From: Massospora cicadina
Lineage: Eukaryota > Entomophthoromycota > Entomophthoromycetes > Entomophthorales > Entomophthoraceae
Assembly (NCBI GenBank): GCA_022478985.1
Contig: JAKSZP010007890.1
Location: 347,462 to 411,461, forward strand
Direction of reading: 5' to 3'
Length of the DNA: 64,000 nucleotides
Position numbers and translations under genes: made by a program. This document shows, piece by piece, positions 1-11,476 of this stretch. Positions within the stretch are counted from its first letter, which is position 1. Each line of letters begins with the position of its first letter. The notes under the pieces are model-generated. The model saw only the letters and a program-made list of their open reading frames with translations, was not told where the DNA came from and made no database searches.

Positions 1-1690
1 CAAGTAAATGACTTGATGCGCCGTTGGGTTTGGGGATAATTTGGGTCAAAAAGAGAAGTTTTTGCTGCATCAATGCAAGCATGGCTCGCACCAAAAGCAA
101 GCTCCTCAATTTCATAATTTGCATCTTCCTCAAAATTATGAGAAAAATTGGGGATAGGAATACCCTCGACAAGGGGCTCCATCTGAATGAATACTATTAA
201 CTATTCAAGAATACAAGATTCCTTACAAGCTTCGTGTGAATCCCAGCCTTCAATTGCAACCTTTTGAATGTGGTTTCTACAAGGTTCTTTCCTTTTAATA
301 TACTTTCTAAAATCTGAGTGGGCTTAGAAGCTTGAGTCAAGTAAGACTGCTCTATTTTTTAGTACTATATGGTCCCAAAGTAAGACTGCTCCAAATCAAA
401 ATCAGCTTGGTTAGGATTGAGTTAGGCAGGAAAATTACTTTTCTTAAAGCTCTAATGACAAAAATCCAGACTCAACTCACAAACCAGGTTTACTTTAATG
501 ATTCAGTGAGTGTGATGTGCAACCCAATTGATTGATCTCGAGACCTACTCATTAGGTCTTTTTTCTCTTTCTTTAACTTATAACAGATTTTAGAAATAAG
601 TTCTTACTGACAGTTGTTACACTTGAACTTGGCGGAATTATAGTACTTTTTTGCCTGAGGGAGTAATCCTTATCCTTAGGATTATCCTCACAGCTCCAAG
701 TAACATAAATAACTTTTTGTTCAGGGTGGCATTGCTGATAGTTCTAATGAATTGAATCCATTTTATATGCAGCTTTAACATCAATTAAAGACTCTTTAAT
801 ATCCTCTAGTAATTTGATTGGTTTCACAGCTAAGATGATATGCACCAGGAGTTTTTAATGTGATTTAAGAAATTAAGCACAATGATTTTGTGATAACTAT
901 ATCCAAAGATCCAATCATACAAAGCTGTTAGGACTTATGTTAGTACTGGTTTGCACAGTCCATAGCTGACTCAGACTTCCCTGTTCTCATAGTGATGAAC
1001 TCTTGCTTAATGTTTTTAACATCCTATGCAATTCTGGACTTAGTAATAAGAATCTAACTTATTTTATGCTCATATGTGGTGAGATAAAAGTGTTTCCACC
1101 AAGCACCTCCTGTGCCTCTTTACTCATGCATTGCTGAACGTAGTGAGATTTCAGCTTGTCTCTGGCTCCATCCATTCTACCTTATATAATTTAAAAAATC
1201 TTGCTTTATCTCCCTTGACAGTAGTAATATATAGTCTTGAAGTAGCGTTGTAATTGTGATCCTTTTAAAATTTTAATTTAGTCAGACATGTTGTACTCAT
1301 TGCTGGCGTGTTAGTACTGGTAGTACGTTCTCCCAAAGTAGGTAACAGTCTGAGGGGTGGAAGAAGTCTCACTTACATATTATCCGGATCTTGTCTCAGT
1401 GATCCAACCGGTCATCATGTCTTTCAAGCTTGGTGTAAAAAGAGTACACTGTACATTTTTCGTCAATCTCTCTCTAGAACATTCACTTTTTCAACTGATA
1501 CAATGTCAGATCTATAACCTATTTTTTGTTATAGGTGATCTGATTTTTTTTCAAGCTTACTTTTTTTGCGCATTAGATGATACTCCATCTTATTATGCAA
1601 ATTGTACAATCTCAAGATAGCTATCTTCTGGAAGTTCTTCTCTATGAGTCCCTTTAAGGGTGTTGCCATAGAATTTCTATAATCTCTTGT
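1..1690. other. Decayed AT-rich repeat, no gene
   Basis: I see no supportable coding region. All ORFs are short and lack recognisable motifs. Given the primer-site homology just to the right (1691-1806), this is probably the interior of a very old minus-strand LTR element, but no gag or pol motif survives that I can identify. The only sharp structure is the micro-insertion at 353-377. Confidence 0.4.
353..377 (-). mobile_element. 25-bp LINE-tail micro-insertion 1
   Basis: The insert reads, on the minus strand, GGGACCATATAGTAC followed by TAAAAAATA. It matches the terminal tail of the LINE at 35445-37695. It is flanked by a perfect 14-bp direct repeat, AAGTAAGACTGCTC, at 339-352 and 378-391. 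The long duplication and the A-run are what target-primed reverse transcription leaves, so I read it as an extreme 5' truncation. Confidence 0.8.
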
Positions 1691-1806
1691 GGACCCCCAT
1701 TATTGAGAACAGCTATTAAAGAGCTGTCCGCTTACTTAGGGATTTTGATTAAAAGGTTGATTCAGTTACAGTAGATTATTTACTTGATCACATGGTGCAT
1801 CACTAG
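1691..1806 (-). repeat. LTR-element leader with primer-site-like motif
   Basis: This segment aligns base by base, with gaps, to 6541-6641. Both share GACCC, TGTCC-CGCTTACT-AGG and the terminal TCACATGGTG motif. On the minus strand the end reads TGATGCACCATGTGATC, a decayed form of the TGGCGCACCATGTGAGC primer-site-like motif at 6624-6640. It probably marks the LTR/interior border of an older relative of the 4.2-7.7 kb element, with its LTR to the right. Confidence 0.4.
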
Positions 1807-4179
1807 GAAAATATGGAGAGCCTTAGTCTTAGATACATGGTGTTATAGTCTAAACGATTATGTAAAACTGAACAACTTAACAGATAAAATTTGAGTATAT
1901 AAACTCGCTTGTTAAATTAACTCCTGCTCTTATAATTTTTGAAGATAGCTTGTCAAGAATTCCTTGATATAGCCAAGTGTTTTACAGTGCTCTCACTGTT
2001 CTGAAACTCACAGGTCACAATATAAAATATATAGTCTTTATTTTTCTGTTTAATTCCTTTTTTATCAATTGAGTATTTTTTCCAGATGCAAACATTAAAA
2101 TAAGCTTGGTATTCTTTATAAGGTCACCTTTAAACACTCCTAATATGAGCTAAAACTAAAACGTTGTGTACTATGTAATAAGATAATATGATATATGATA
2201 ATATGAGTTATGAAATATGAGGAATTAGAAATGAGATAAGATGATGAGATGATATTTTACTAGTTGGCCAGGCGCCAGTATTTTATATTGCAATGGCATC
2301 TCTTGGGTATACTTATCTAATATATTATTTCAATTATATTATTCTAATCCTCTATTAGTCATGGCAAAGGCTTTACTTATTTTCCATAAGCCAATTTGGC
2401 ATGAAGAGACTTTAATAATAAGCAATTCTGCCTAACAGCATGCAAAATCTCTTAATTGGGAAAATTTTGGATGCAACATAGGCGTCAAGAAAACAAATAT
2501 CTGACCCAAGACCACCCTATTAGATATACATCTTGCAACTGACAAACAACAATATATGGAGAAAATAATAAATGAATATGATGTTTATGGTACCCCTAAT
2601 GAGGACGCCAGTAGGGCTCTCAATGGAAATAGGTACTCTCTATTTGAGCTGTCCATGTTAAATACATATTTTGCCAATTGCATTAGATCAACTACAGATT
2701 CGCCTCAGTGAATTATATTTTAATTGATATACTGATTTAGATTAGATCAGTGCAACTAATTAATGCTGTAATGCCCACTTTTTGCACCCAAATGAGTCTA
2801 TAATTGGCATAATCTTTATATTGTGGCGCTGAATTTAAAACCATTAATCATTATTGTGCAATCTAAATTTAGACTCCAGGCAGTAACAATATGGTTATAT
2901 TTAGTGCCTTAAAGACTCATTTTTTAGAACCCAAGTGGAGTCTTATTAAGGCATCAGGTAAGCGATAAACTTATTTTTTGTGCTTCTTAATCAAAAATTA
3001 ATTGAGCACGTTATATAACAGAATTACAATTCTTTAAGTAGTATTGATCAAAATATGCTGACCAAATAGAGCGTCATATAAGGATTCTTATCAGTTAAGG
3101 TAAATATTGATGTTTATTTGAGGTAAGATGGCAGGGGATGGATAACAAAAATTGCTAAATAGTATAAAAATAAATAAATAAATGACAAAACAGAATGCCC
3201 AAAATGTGAGTTTTAAAAGCTAAAAAAAGAACAAAAATACAAACAACCAAGTGAAACTTGGAGATACGCTTATCTGGCTAAGAAAGAAGGGAAGGAGAGA
3301 TTGATGCTTAACCATAGTGGCATCTTCCTCATCCAAGTGCAAAGCACAGCTAAGGCGGAGAGCAAGGGCATAGGGGAATTGGCAGTAGACAGTTCAATAT
3401 TACCTAAGAGCTGAAAATTATAAAAATTACCTGTATGGATAAGTCCGCCAATATATATAGCAGAAGCTTCTTCTGCTTAATTGTAGATGTTGGGGATCTT
3501 GATAAAAGTGGAAAAAAGTGGTGCATATAATGAATTTAAAATTCTTTATACTGCAATGCTCTGGATTGCATTAGTGGCTGTTTTATAATATTTAAGAATT
3601 TTGCACTTGCCAGAGGGGCTACGGTCAATAGGATAATGGGAGGAAATATTCCCCTGAAAGCATCACAACTGACTTGGTGACAGCTTTGCGGAGGGTACAG
3701 CAGTTGGGCAAGACAATTTCTATAACATTGAGCTAATGCCACTTCATAATGGAATAGCGTTTGTCTGAGAAAGCATAGAAATGATGAAGAAGAGTTTTAC
3801 TTGGCGTGAACTTTTTCAAGATGGTGATTCAATGGTTCAATGGAGTCACTCAATTTAAAGCCCTTGGCCAATAAGCCATGATAGTCCTAATTGGACTTGA
3901 TCAGGGCATTGAAAAAGTATGGAGCATGGCTGGAAAATGGAGGAAGCTTGGAAATGAACCATAGTTAAAACACTTCCTGATTGACTAGGATGGTTGTGGT
4001 TCTGGCTAAGGAGATTCTGATTGGCTGATGCAGGAACCGCTGAAGAAGCAGGTATTGGGGGAGGGGGTAGAATTTGACCCCAGAAAGAAAAATGACATGG
4101 GGTCAGTGGCAGGATGGACACTAAAAATTAATTTAGGCAATTTTGATATCTGTAGTTTGCTTAAAAGGATTTTATTCAA
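1807..4179. other. Decayed repeat DNA, nothing assignable
   Basis: This is AT-rich sequence without credible ORFs. By position the first kilobase should hold the LTR belonging to the leader at 1691-1806, but its similarity to the LTRs at 4.2 and 6.6 kb is too weak to claim. Short low-complexity runs occur at about 2160-2250 (ATATGA-rich) and 3166-3185 (AATA repeats). Confidence 0.3.
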
Positions 4180-5270
4180 GCCAATCATTAAAACTTAACA
4201 CATGGGATTTATTCTTATGGTTCCAAGCATGCCTAACTGTGTTGAAGCTTTGAGTAAAATCTTTTAATAACAGTTCCTAAGCACATTGGGGGTTGCTCAA
4301 ACTCTTCTCTTAACATCAAGCTAAGTCTGAGCCTTTGACATTAATTCTTCTATATTTTGCGTTATTTGCACTAAAAAACAACAATAAAGACATATTATGT
4401 AAATAAAGTTATTCTATAAAAAGAATTTTAAAAGTATATAGTATCTGGGGATTTAAGTGCTTAAACTAGGATATAATTCATAAATAAGTCAATTTCTTCA
4501 CATAAGAAAATTTTGTATTAGTATCTCAGTTTCATGGTTGTCAGAGTCCAATTCCCTATTTATCCATGATCTTCCAGGATATCTTATGCAGGTTATAATG
4601 AATAGCTCTTGTCTTTTTAAATGCGTAGCTGCAGTTCTGAGACCAACTGTAACTCCTTTAGCTCCTGTGGCTCCTTTGGCTCTTGTGGCTCTTGCAGCTT
4701 ACAATTGTACTTCGGGCATCTCAATTAACTTTATTTTAAAAAAACTGTTGCTTCCTAAGTTTTGATACTATGCTCATTACTTTGGTTTTATAAATGGTTT
4801 AAACAATTTAATAAGGATTTCAGTAATTTGGTCGCCATTGTTGGGATGACTCAAAATTATAAAAAGAGGTTCCTTGGAAGCATCAATTGTGACACCTTGC
4901 GCATTCTCTTTTTACCAGTGCTAGTACTAGTGCATCCTCTGTCAACATTGTGAGCAGCTGATAAATTATTGTAACATTCAGGGGTTATATAAAGGACTTA
5001 TCTCATAAATTCTAGACTATTTAAAGCCTATGATAGAGCATCAGAATCTCATATAATATTTGATTTCTGGTCATCTAGAATAAATTCAATCGTTAATCAA
5101 GCAACTATAATAGTAGTACCTATAATAGTACTAATTAAATTGGGGTTTTTATGGGTCTTTACATAGACAAAAAATTTACCTATAGTTAAGCCTTTCTCAA
5201 CAAGCTCAGTCCAGGCGGAGGGGTTGTCCCTCAGAACTTACATTACCTTTTTCTTTTAGGTAAGGGTGTA
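4180..5270 (-). repeat. LTR (3' copy) of deleted chromovirus I2
   Basis: The segment is collinear and in the same orientation with 6641-7690. Shared blocks include CAAGCATG..TGTTGAAG near 4228, AGTCCAATT near 4547, TGTGGCTCTT near 4683, AAAAGAGGTT near 4861 and the AGCTG-TAAATTATT block near 4955. Divergence is high, so both ends are approximate. The orientation comes from the minus-strand integrase and chromodomain pieces lying between the two copies. Confidence 0.45.
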
Positions 5271-5353
5271 ACTTAGAATCACATACTTAAGCTGGGCGTT
5301 GTTTTTGTGCTTCTTGGGGAGTTTGTTAATGAAAATAGCAACTAAGCACTTTG

Positions 5354-5533
5354 AAGGATGAGGATGTCAGGATTGGCTTTTTGCAACTCTTCATTCAATT
5401 CTTTACAAATGGTGTAGTTTACAGCGCTCACTCATCTATTCTCAAAGGAGGGGTAACCCTTACAAGCTACCAAATAATGGATGGAATGGTGCGATTTCCA
5501 GGAAGCCATAATAGCCTCTACCTCTACCTCATG
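5354..5533 (-). pseudogene. Chromodomain remnant of a Ty3/Gypsy chromovirus
   Basis: The minus-strand translation starts HEVEVEAIM and continues through YLVACKGYPSFENR to an ending like NEELQKANPDI. This matches the chromodomain layout: the hydrophobic EVE-I start, the YLV-x-(W/C)-KGYP-x-(E)-EN core, then a helix with EL..NP. One in-frame stop falls after FENR. Chromodomains at the integrase C-terminus mark the chromovirus branch and are thought to steer integration by binding histone marks. The integrase core piece at 6272-6454 lies upstream on the same strand. The assignment rests on motif recognition only. Confidence 0.6.
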
Positions 5534-6640
5534 AGAATAGTTTTCCATGATAGGTTCAGGAAACGTGGGCATGAAACCTTTGAATGAAAACTAGAGAAAA
5601 TGGAAGGCATTGTAACTTTTCCAGTGGAGAGGAAGCTTGAGACTTAAGGCACCATCTCCTAAGTCCTTCAGCACCTCATGAAAACCAGAACTTTTCAAAA
5701 TATCTTTATGTATGTAACTTTCATGTTCAAGTGGCAGGTAGCCACATAACGAGGGATCTTTCTCATAAGTTTATGTACTGGGTGGCTCTTTTAGTCAACG
5801 AACTTTTGTTATCTTCTATTGCCTTAAACAGGTGTTCCCATACATGGTTCTGGGTTCACAGATGTGATTAAGACGTTCTTGTGCTGCTGAAACCGCACAA
5901 TTGAAGCGAGGATCAATTTAAAAATGGATACACAAAAGGTTGGCCTCATAAGTGGCGAAACCAATGGAAGTGTGTAGCTTACTTTATGTGAACTGAGCTT
6001 GAAAATGATCAGATACACATGTGTCATGGCTGGCTTAGGCACAGTAGCAGAGGTATTGTTCAAACGCCTAATTTACCCTCTCATTATATTCATTCAACTA
6101 AGGGGAATAAGCGGTTACTGTCAGGGTTTGATCTGAAGAAGGTCAAGGAGAGCATTCCAGAACCTGGTGCTAATTTGGGGTCTACAGTCACTTACTATCT
6201 TTCTGTGATTCCAAATATGGAGAACGCATGTGCTACAATCATAAGCGAGATTCTTGAGTTTTTGTACTATCTCATGAAATGAAGAGGATGAATTTGGTGA
6301 AGCGTTTGATAACCAAAATTATTGCATCATAATCCTTTTGATGATGATAGTTCTCAATAAAGTCAATGTAAACAGAGTTACAAAGACCCTCAGAATGTTT
6401 AAGGTATGTAGGAGGCGTTTCCTTCCAGACCTGTTTGATTTGGAGAAGGCGCATAATACAGTTGAAAATACATGAAAGATCTACTTAGATAAGCTTGACT
6501 TGTTGTATGATCTTTTGACAAATTCTACAAACTTATTGGACCCAGGAAATTATGTTCAAAGTGTCCCGCTTACTCAGGGGTGATGATGAAAGGGGTTGAG
6601 CCACTTGCAAAGGTCATTTGTTTGCTCACATGGTGCGCCA
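5534..6640 (-). pseudogene. Remnant interior of chromovirus I2 (integrase fragment)
   Basis: Read on the minus strand from the LTR edge, the leader (6640 to about 6455) is followed directly by an integrase core fragment at 6272-6454. That fragment contains YIDFI, YDAIILVIKRFTKF and FIS, matching the family pattern (MDFI ... YDAILVVVDRLTK ... FIP). Gag, protease, RT and RNase H are missing between leader and integrase, so the interior is a deletion derivative. The next 700 bp down to the chromodomain has no clear catalytic motif. Confidence 0.5.
6624..6640 (-). promoter_or_regulatory. Putative primer binding site (I2)
   Basis: The minus strand reads TGGCGCACCATGTGAGC. It begins with TGG, the complement of a tRNA CCA end, directly inside the putative LTR border. 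A decayed copy of the same motif occurs at about 1787-1803. Confidence 0.4.
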
Positions 6641-7690
6641 TCAGGATAAATGGATTATCCTGTTCTTACATATGAGGAAATTTTTCTCATGTTTTCAAGC
6701 ATGTCCAGCCATGTTGAAGTCTTAGAATTGTTTATATAAACTGTACTTGAGCACCTGTATTTTCTCACCCTCTTCTGACAACAAGAAGGCTAATTCAAAC
6801 CTTATGATAAACTAGTACTAAAAAAAACCTTATAATAAAAAATACTTTATTTGAAATCATTAGAATTATTTAAATATGATTATATTAAGTTATATTATGA
6901 AAAAGATGTTAAATTTATTGATATATTAATGTGAAGTATATATTGTATTTAGGGATGTAAGGCATAAATTAGGACTTAATCTTTATCAAATCTAGTTACT
7001 AATAACGTGATTGTGCATTTGCTGCTTTATTTAAGGACTATCGAAATCCAATTAACTTATCCTCTGGTTTCTTCTGGGTTTCTTTCTTACATATGGAACT
7101 CTGGACTGCTTGTGAATTCATGGCTGCTTTTCTGGATGACCCCATTTTCCTTATGACCTTGTGGCTCTTTCAGTTTCATAAACCCATTTTTTCATAAAAT
7201 GATAAAGATTGTAAAATTAATTTTCTTCAAGCTTTAGTTATATTTAAATCACTCATTTTTTACAAATGGGAATAAACTTCAAAAATTTTTAGGTAATTCT
7301 TCCATCATTGGCATTCTCCAAAAGTATAAAAGAGGTTTCTCTATAGCGTCATCTGCGTCATCAAAAAACATAGTCAAATGGTCCAGTTTTTTATTTGTAT
7401 GTCCTCTCACGTCATGATAACCAGCTGTCAAATTATTTTATTAATCATGGGATATATGAGCCTCCATCATTAGAAAATTGGGTCCTTCAAGTCTAAAAAA
7501 GGGCATCATATTTTTTAATAATCTCTTTGACCACTGTTCATGACAGTTATGACTTGATCTTTGTTCTAACAAGCTAATTCATTATTACCACTAATAGATA
7601 TTAAATGGGTTCTCTTAATGGGATTTTCTAAAGTCAAATAATTGACCCTATAGATGATCATTTTTTAAAACTACATTCCCTAAGATGAGA
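6641..7690 (-). repeat. LTR (5' copy) of deleted chromovirus I2
   Basis: This copy is collinear with 4180-5270 and abuts the putative primer binding site at 6624-6640. It carries micro-insertion 2 at 6811-6824. Boundaries are approximate because the pair is strongly diverged. It could also be shared with the integrase-bearing remnant at 8.1-8.7 kb. Confidence 0.45.
6811..6824 (+). mobile_element. 14-bp LINE-tail micro-insertion 2
   Basis: The insert ACTAGTACTAAAAA matches the last bases of the shared LINE tail, on the plus strand. The flanks are AAACCTTATGATAA (6797-6810) and AAACCTTATAATAA (6825-6838), a 14-bp direct repeat with one G/A difference. It is the shortest of the set and therefore the least certain on its own. 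Confidence 0.6.
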
Positions 7691-8089
7691 CCTAGGGAAA
7701 GACTTCAAGTTCCGCATGTGGACTCATTTGTAGGTGCTGTGGGTGGTATCATCTATGATGAAATACTTGGATCCTATTCTCATGACAACAGTCGCAGGTC
7801 TCATCTAGGAGGCATATAACTTCTCAGGTTGTCATCTGCACATATGGTAGAACATCACTTTCTGTCCTAAATCAAAGATAGCAACATGGGTCTTCAGTCA
7901 TTCTCTTTAGTAATCCCCCTCAATTACTTCATAATATTGCTGCTGACATTCAGCTAAATCCTGATTATCCTCCGTCAAATTTTCTTATTATTGTCTAGGG
8001 ATTATGTTCTTCTTATTACATCCAACACTGGAGCTAACAAGCTTGGTAATGCAGCATTTCTTCTATATATCACTTTAAATGGAGATAAA
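7691..8089 (-). other. Probable integrase C-terminal/3' interior of remnant I1
   Basis: By position this is the continuation, on the minus strand, of the integrase remnant at 8090-8720 toward an LTR. I find no intact motif in it. Confidence 0.3.
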
Positions 8090-8720
8090 CCAATAAGCCT
8101 GTAGTGGCTCAACCATTATGCAAACATGGTTGGTGGCAACAAGATGTCCCATTTTGATCCATGGTTGAGTTCAATAATCTTTAAGATTGATGCAAGGGTT
8201 CCATTGAAGCTTTTTACACTTTTTTGGAAGATGGTGTAAAAAGTGTGGTGGACTACTGTTTGACTCCTAATAAATTCATCAGGTGCTTTACAACATCTGA
8301 AATAAACTTCCGTCCATTGTTGGAAAAGATTATCTGAGGGCATATGTGGCGTGTAATGACAGGTTGTAGGGGAATCTTGCGGTAACTCATGGCAAACGCC
8401 TTGACTGAAATCGTTTCTGGTTACTAGATGAAGCAATTTATTGCAAGAATTATAGAAATTTAAACTGGATGACTTTGGGAATGGTCCAACAAAGTCTATG
8501 GAAACTTTGTGAAGAGGCGCGCTTGGAGAAAGAGCTAAAACTCTAACTTTTTTGGGAGAAGCTGTATTGGGAACATTTACTGAAGAGCTCCAGAGCCTTA
8601 TTGATATCATCCAAAATGGATTTGCATTAAAATCTCTCTTTAAGATGCTATTATGTCTTCTGTAGCCATCCATGACCTACTAGACAGTGTATTCCATAAC
8701 TAGCTCCATTTGTTTTCTTG
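8090..8720 (-). pseudogene. Ty3/Gypsy integrase remnant I1
   Basis: The minus-strand translation opens with GHGWLQKT (the H-H half of the zinc motif region, compare GHGGVHKT in element B). It then shows VSIDFVGPFPKSS, which carries the first catalytic Asp of the DDE triad, and ends in SVKSFNGTLASIL and SKWDILLPPTMFA. These align with the conserved stretches VERVNGTLVNIL and SNWSSLLSTAMFAYN of related integrases. The central D-x-G-x-F region is not recognisable and the third catalytic residue has been lost (E-to-K/S context). Short frame changes and stops make it a dead fragment. Element A begins about 320 bp to its right. Confidence 0.6.
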
Positions 8721-9037
8721 ACTTCATATATGAAAGTCATTTATCCTGTAATTGTTTTTTAGAAGTCCATCTTGAAATCTGCTGCACTGAAAAAGCTCTT
8801 CAGTATCTTCTTCACTGCATCAGTTTTTTTCTTTTCTTTCCTCTCTGGTTTTTCATTAAGCTTGTAGATCCTATCACTCTCATGGGCTTGCAAATGGAAG
8901 ATGGGCAATTATGACGCGCCATCACGTTCAGCAACTTCTCTCCTTCCCAGTGCAGGATCTCAAAATTGTAGCCTTACAACTGAACATCCTATCTTGCCTT
9001 TCTTCCAAATGGATCCTTCATTTTATTCACCTATCTC
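8721..9037. other. Unassigned stretch before element A
   Basis: No motif is recognised. It is probably the decayed upstream (RNase H-integrase linker) part of the minus-strand remnant at 8090-8720, cut off by the LTR of element A. Confidence 0.3.
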
Positions 9038-10067
9038 TGTTAGAATACCAGTGTGCCCATATAGTCTAGCTTAATTGATTATACAATAATTTGCTTTATC
9101 TGCGGGGGGTGATTATTTACCAGATGTGTGAGTTATCATAATTATGATAACTATTGTTGTTCATAACTCCTAATGGGATATTAACTAATCTATTGGAATT
9201 TTGATTCCATAAGACTACCGATGTTCCGTTGGGGAGGCCCCTGACAATTAAAAATTGTTAGATTAGTAATTTGCTTATTATTAATGTGAAAATCTTATAT
9301 GATTCACCTGAATTTGTCACTTATCAATCAAGGGTTTATTGATTAATTGCTGGGCATTGACGATGCTTTTTGTAGCAACTTGCAAGTTAACCTTTTAAGT
9401 AACATGACCTGCTACTAATAGGTAAAAGGTTCCATTATATAATCAGGTTGCTAGCCTAATAAGGGTAATCCGCTGGAGTTGATCAAAGGCAGTGGGACAT
9501 GTTCTTTGATTCAACCCATTAGAGTCATGTTCTACTCAGCAGCAAAATTTGAATAGACAAATAAAAATATCATTTGGGACGACTCCAGAAGTTAATTCAT
9601 CGCAATGGCTTGCCACACTTACCGGGGTGCTAACAGAAGAGTTAAGCCCAGATTCCCCTATTTTTCTTCTTGTTATTCATTAAATAAAGCAGACTTGAAG
9701 ACTTATAGACTGTTATACAACTTAGGATCTTGATATTTGGATTAGAGTTGAGGGATATTAATCCTTTGATATATATTACAATCAAGATCTCCATGAGCTT
9801 CTGCGTTATGAGAGGAAAAATTCATATACCTTTGCATCTATGAACCTACTGATAATAGTTTAAGTTCCTTTAAAAGGATAATTCAAGAATCTTCAAAGAT
9901 AGAAGGAAGAATTTAGTACCAGTCTAGCATTGCAAACAATACTCAATTTGGTTGTGAAGATTTAGATAAGAACTATAGTCTTCATACTATTGTCAAACTA
10001 TATCTTTATTATCCACAATCTATACAACGCACACATCAGAACCTATGAAGTAGACAAAAGGTTTACA
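9038..10067 (+). repeat. 5' LTR of element A
   Basis: It begins TGTTAGAATACC and ends GTTTACA, so it has the TG...CA form. It aligns along its length with 18124-19217: the TCTAGCTTAAT block near the start, the ATATTAACTAATCT block, TCAACTAAGGG/TGCTGGGCA, TTCAACCCA-A-AG-TCA, and the ACGCACACATCAGAACCT block near the end. A primer-site-like sequence follows. Boundaries are estimated to within a few bases. Confidence 0.65.
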
Positions 10068-10160
10068 TTTTGTACTCACTACTAGGGGCAGTTGAGTACT
10101 TGGACTTTGAGTTTACTTCTGGTACTCATTACAGGGGTAGTTGGGGTTTCAAGCCAAAGA
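10061..10160 (+). repeat. Tandemly duplicated LTR end/primer binding site
   Basis: Two copies of about 50 bp lie head to tail: GTTTACATTTTGTACTCACT... (10061-10110) and GTTTACTTCTGGTACTCATT... (10111 on). Each continues into ACTA-AGGGG-AGTTG. The other elements here have one such site (TGGTGCTCACTACAGGG after the LTR), so the site appears duplicated. Confidence 0.55.
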
Positions 10161-11476
10161 TTATAGCATAATGTATCAGCATAATGTCTTACATGAACAA
10201 CCTTTGGAAGTTGTGGATAGAATTAGAAACTTTTACCAAAAATGTGTTGAACTTGGCGTCACAAGATGATCTAGCTAATTTGGAAGAGCAAGTTATGAGA
10301 GCCAATGAGGAGATATAAAAAGTCGCCAAGGTCAACAAGAATATATATGGAAAGTTTACTCACTGAAACAGAAGGAGACAGAATTCATCAAAGAGTTATT
10401 ATTCCATAAACTTTGAGAGAAGTCAATAGAGAACGCTTCCTCCAGATTCATGAGAATGTAGAGCAGATCCTAAAATGCTTACAAGAACTTAAAGATCACA
10501 AATGTGATTGTGTCCAGATGGAGGTGAATGAAGCTAACAATGAGATGGACAAAAGTCTTTATGAGAAAGTAAAACTCCTGATAAATATGATTGGATCTTT
10601 CAATGCAATCTCAGAGATGAAACCCAAAACTACTTTTTATTGTTAGTCAGGTTGCCAAGAAGAAATCTGCTGCCTCAGTACCAATGGAAGAATTTTATAA
10701 TATGCTGAAGTTACCTATGTTTCAATGAGTTAGTATACAAAAGTTCTTCTGCCTATTTAGAATGATAATGCTCAGATATGTTGATTGGCAAAAAGTAGTA
10801 ACCGTGATGAACTGCTTAGACCCCAATTTTCAAAATCTGATGTTGCTCATCACAACGGAGATAATTGGATGTACAAAAATTCTAAAGAAGCAACTATGAT
10901 TTTTTTTGGTAGTTCTGCATGGATGGCTAACCATAAAAAGGAGTTTTTTAAGAATTCATTTTTAAGAAGGAAGAAACATTGGCTGTTTTCACTAATCATT
11001 TTTCCTAGGAGTCACAAATCCTGTCTGGTGAAAAAGCTGTATTGGATTTGATGCTCTTATAGCAATGTAAAAGGCGCTTTTCCCAACAGAGATTTGTACT
11101 GCAGGATGGTTTTGGTGCTTGCAAACCAAACTTACACATAACAGATGGTGGAGTATCTCAAGATGCTAGAAGCAACATTTGAAGCACTTAATCAAACCTT
11201 CAAAGTATTCCACCAGAACTCAGAATACAGTGAATTTTTCTGATCTAATAAGGAACAACAGAATTAAGTTGTAATTAGAAATAAGCCTTAAGGACTGAAA
11301 CAAACGGATAAAAATCAAACCTAATACCACCAATGTGGAAAACTTGGGCATGTAGTCGCTCAAATTTGGCACAAGAAGCCTAAAGAGCAAGTTATTCTGG
11401 TGCAGGCTAGAGAGAAGGAAACTGGTCAAGATTTGGGAAAAGAGCCAGCAGTTTAGATATAGAACAAGCTAGCACT
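10161..11476 (+). pseudogene. Element A gag remnant
   Basis: This region is collinear with the gag region of element D. A coiled-coil-like N-terminal part includes LKDHKCDCVQMEVNEANNEM (10490-10550), matching LEKHQCDCEHFEANDEA in D. It is followed by a capsid-like part with LRPQFSKSDVAHHNGDNWMY (10815-10880), matching the PHLNGDNWLY stretch of D. The zinc knuckle is expected near 11300-11370; only a KCGKLGHVVAQIW-like decayed piece is left (starting near 11325). Many stops and frame changes are present. Confidence 0.55.

Noticed and set aside
1305..1345. TTAGTACTGGTAGTACGTTCTCCCAAAG, similar to the micro-insertion core
   Set aside because: The core order is broken, no T-run precedes it and no direct repeat flanks it.
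4360..4385. GCACTAAAAAACAAC, resembling the LINE tail
   Set aside because: No preceding GGGACC-type sequence and no flanking direct repeat, so not counted as a micro-insertion.
4621..4715. Plus-strand Ala/Pro/Leu repeat (GCTCCTGTGGCTCCTTTGGC region)
   Set aside because: Lies inside an LTR copy; the matching place in the partner LTR (about 7090-7180) does not keep the frame, so it is a local tandem slip, not a gene.
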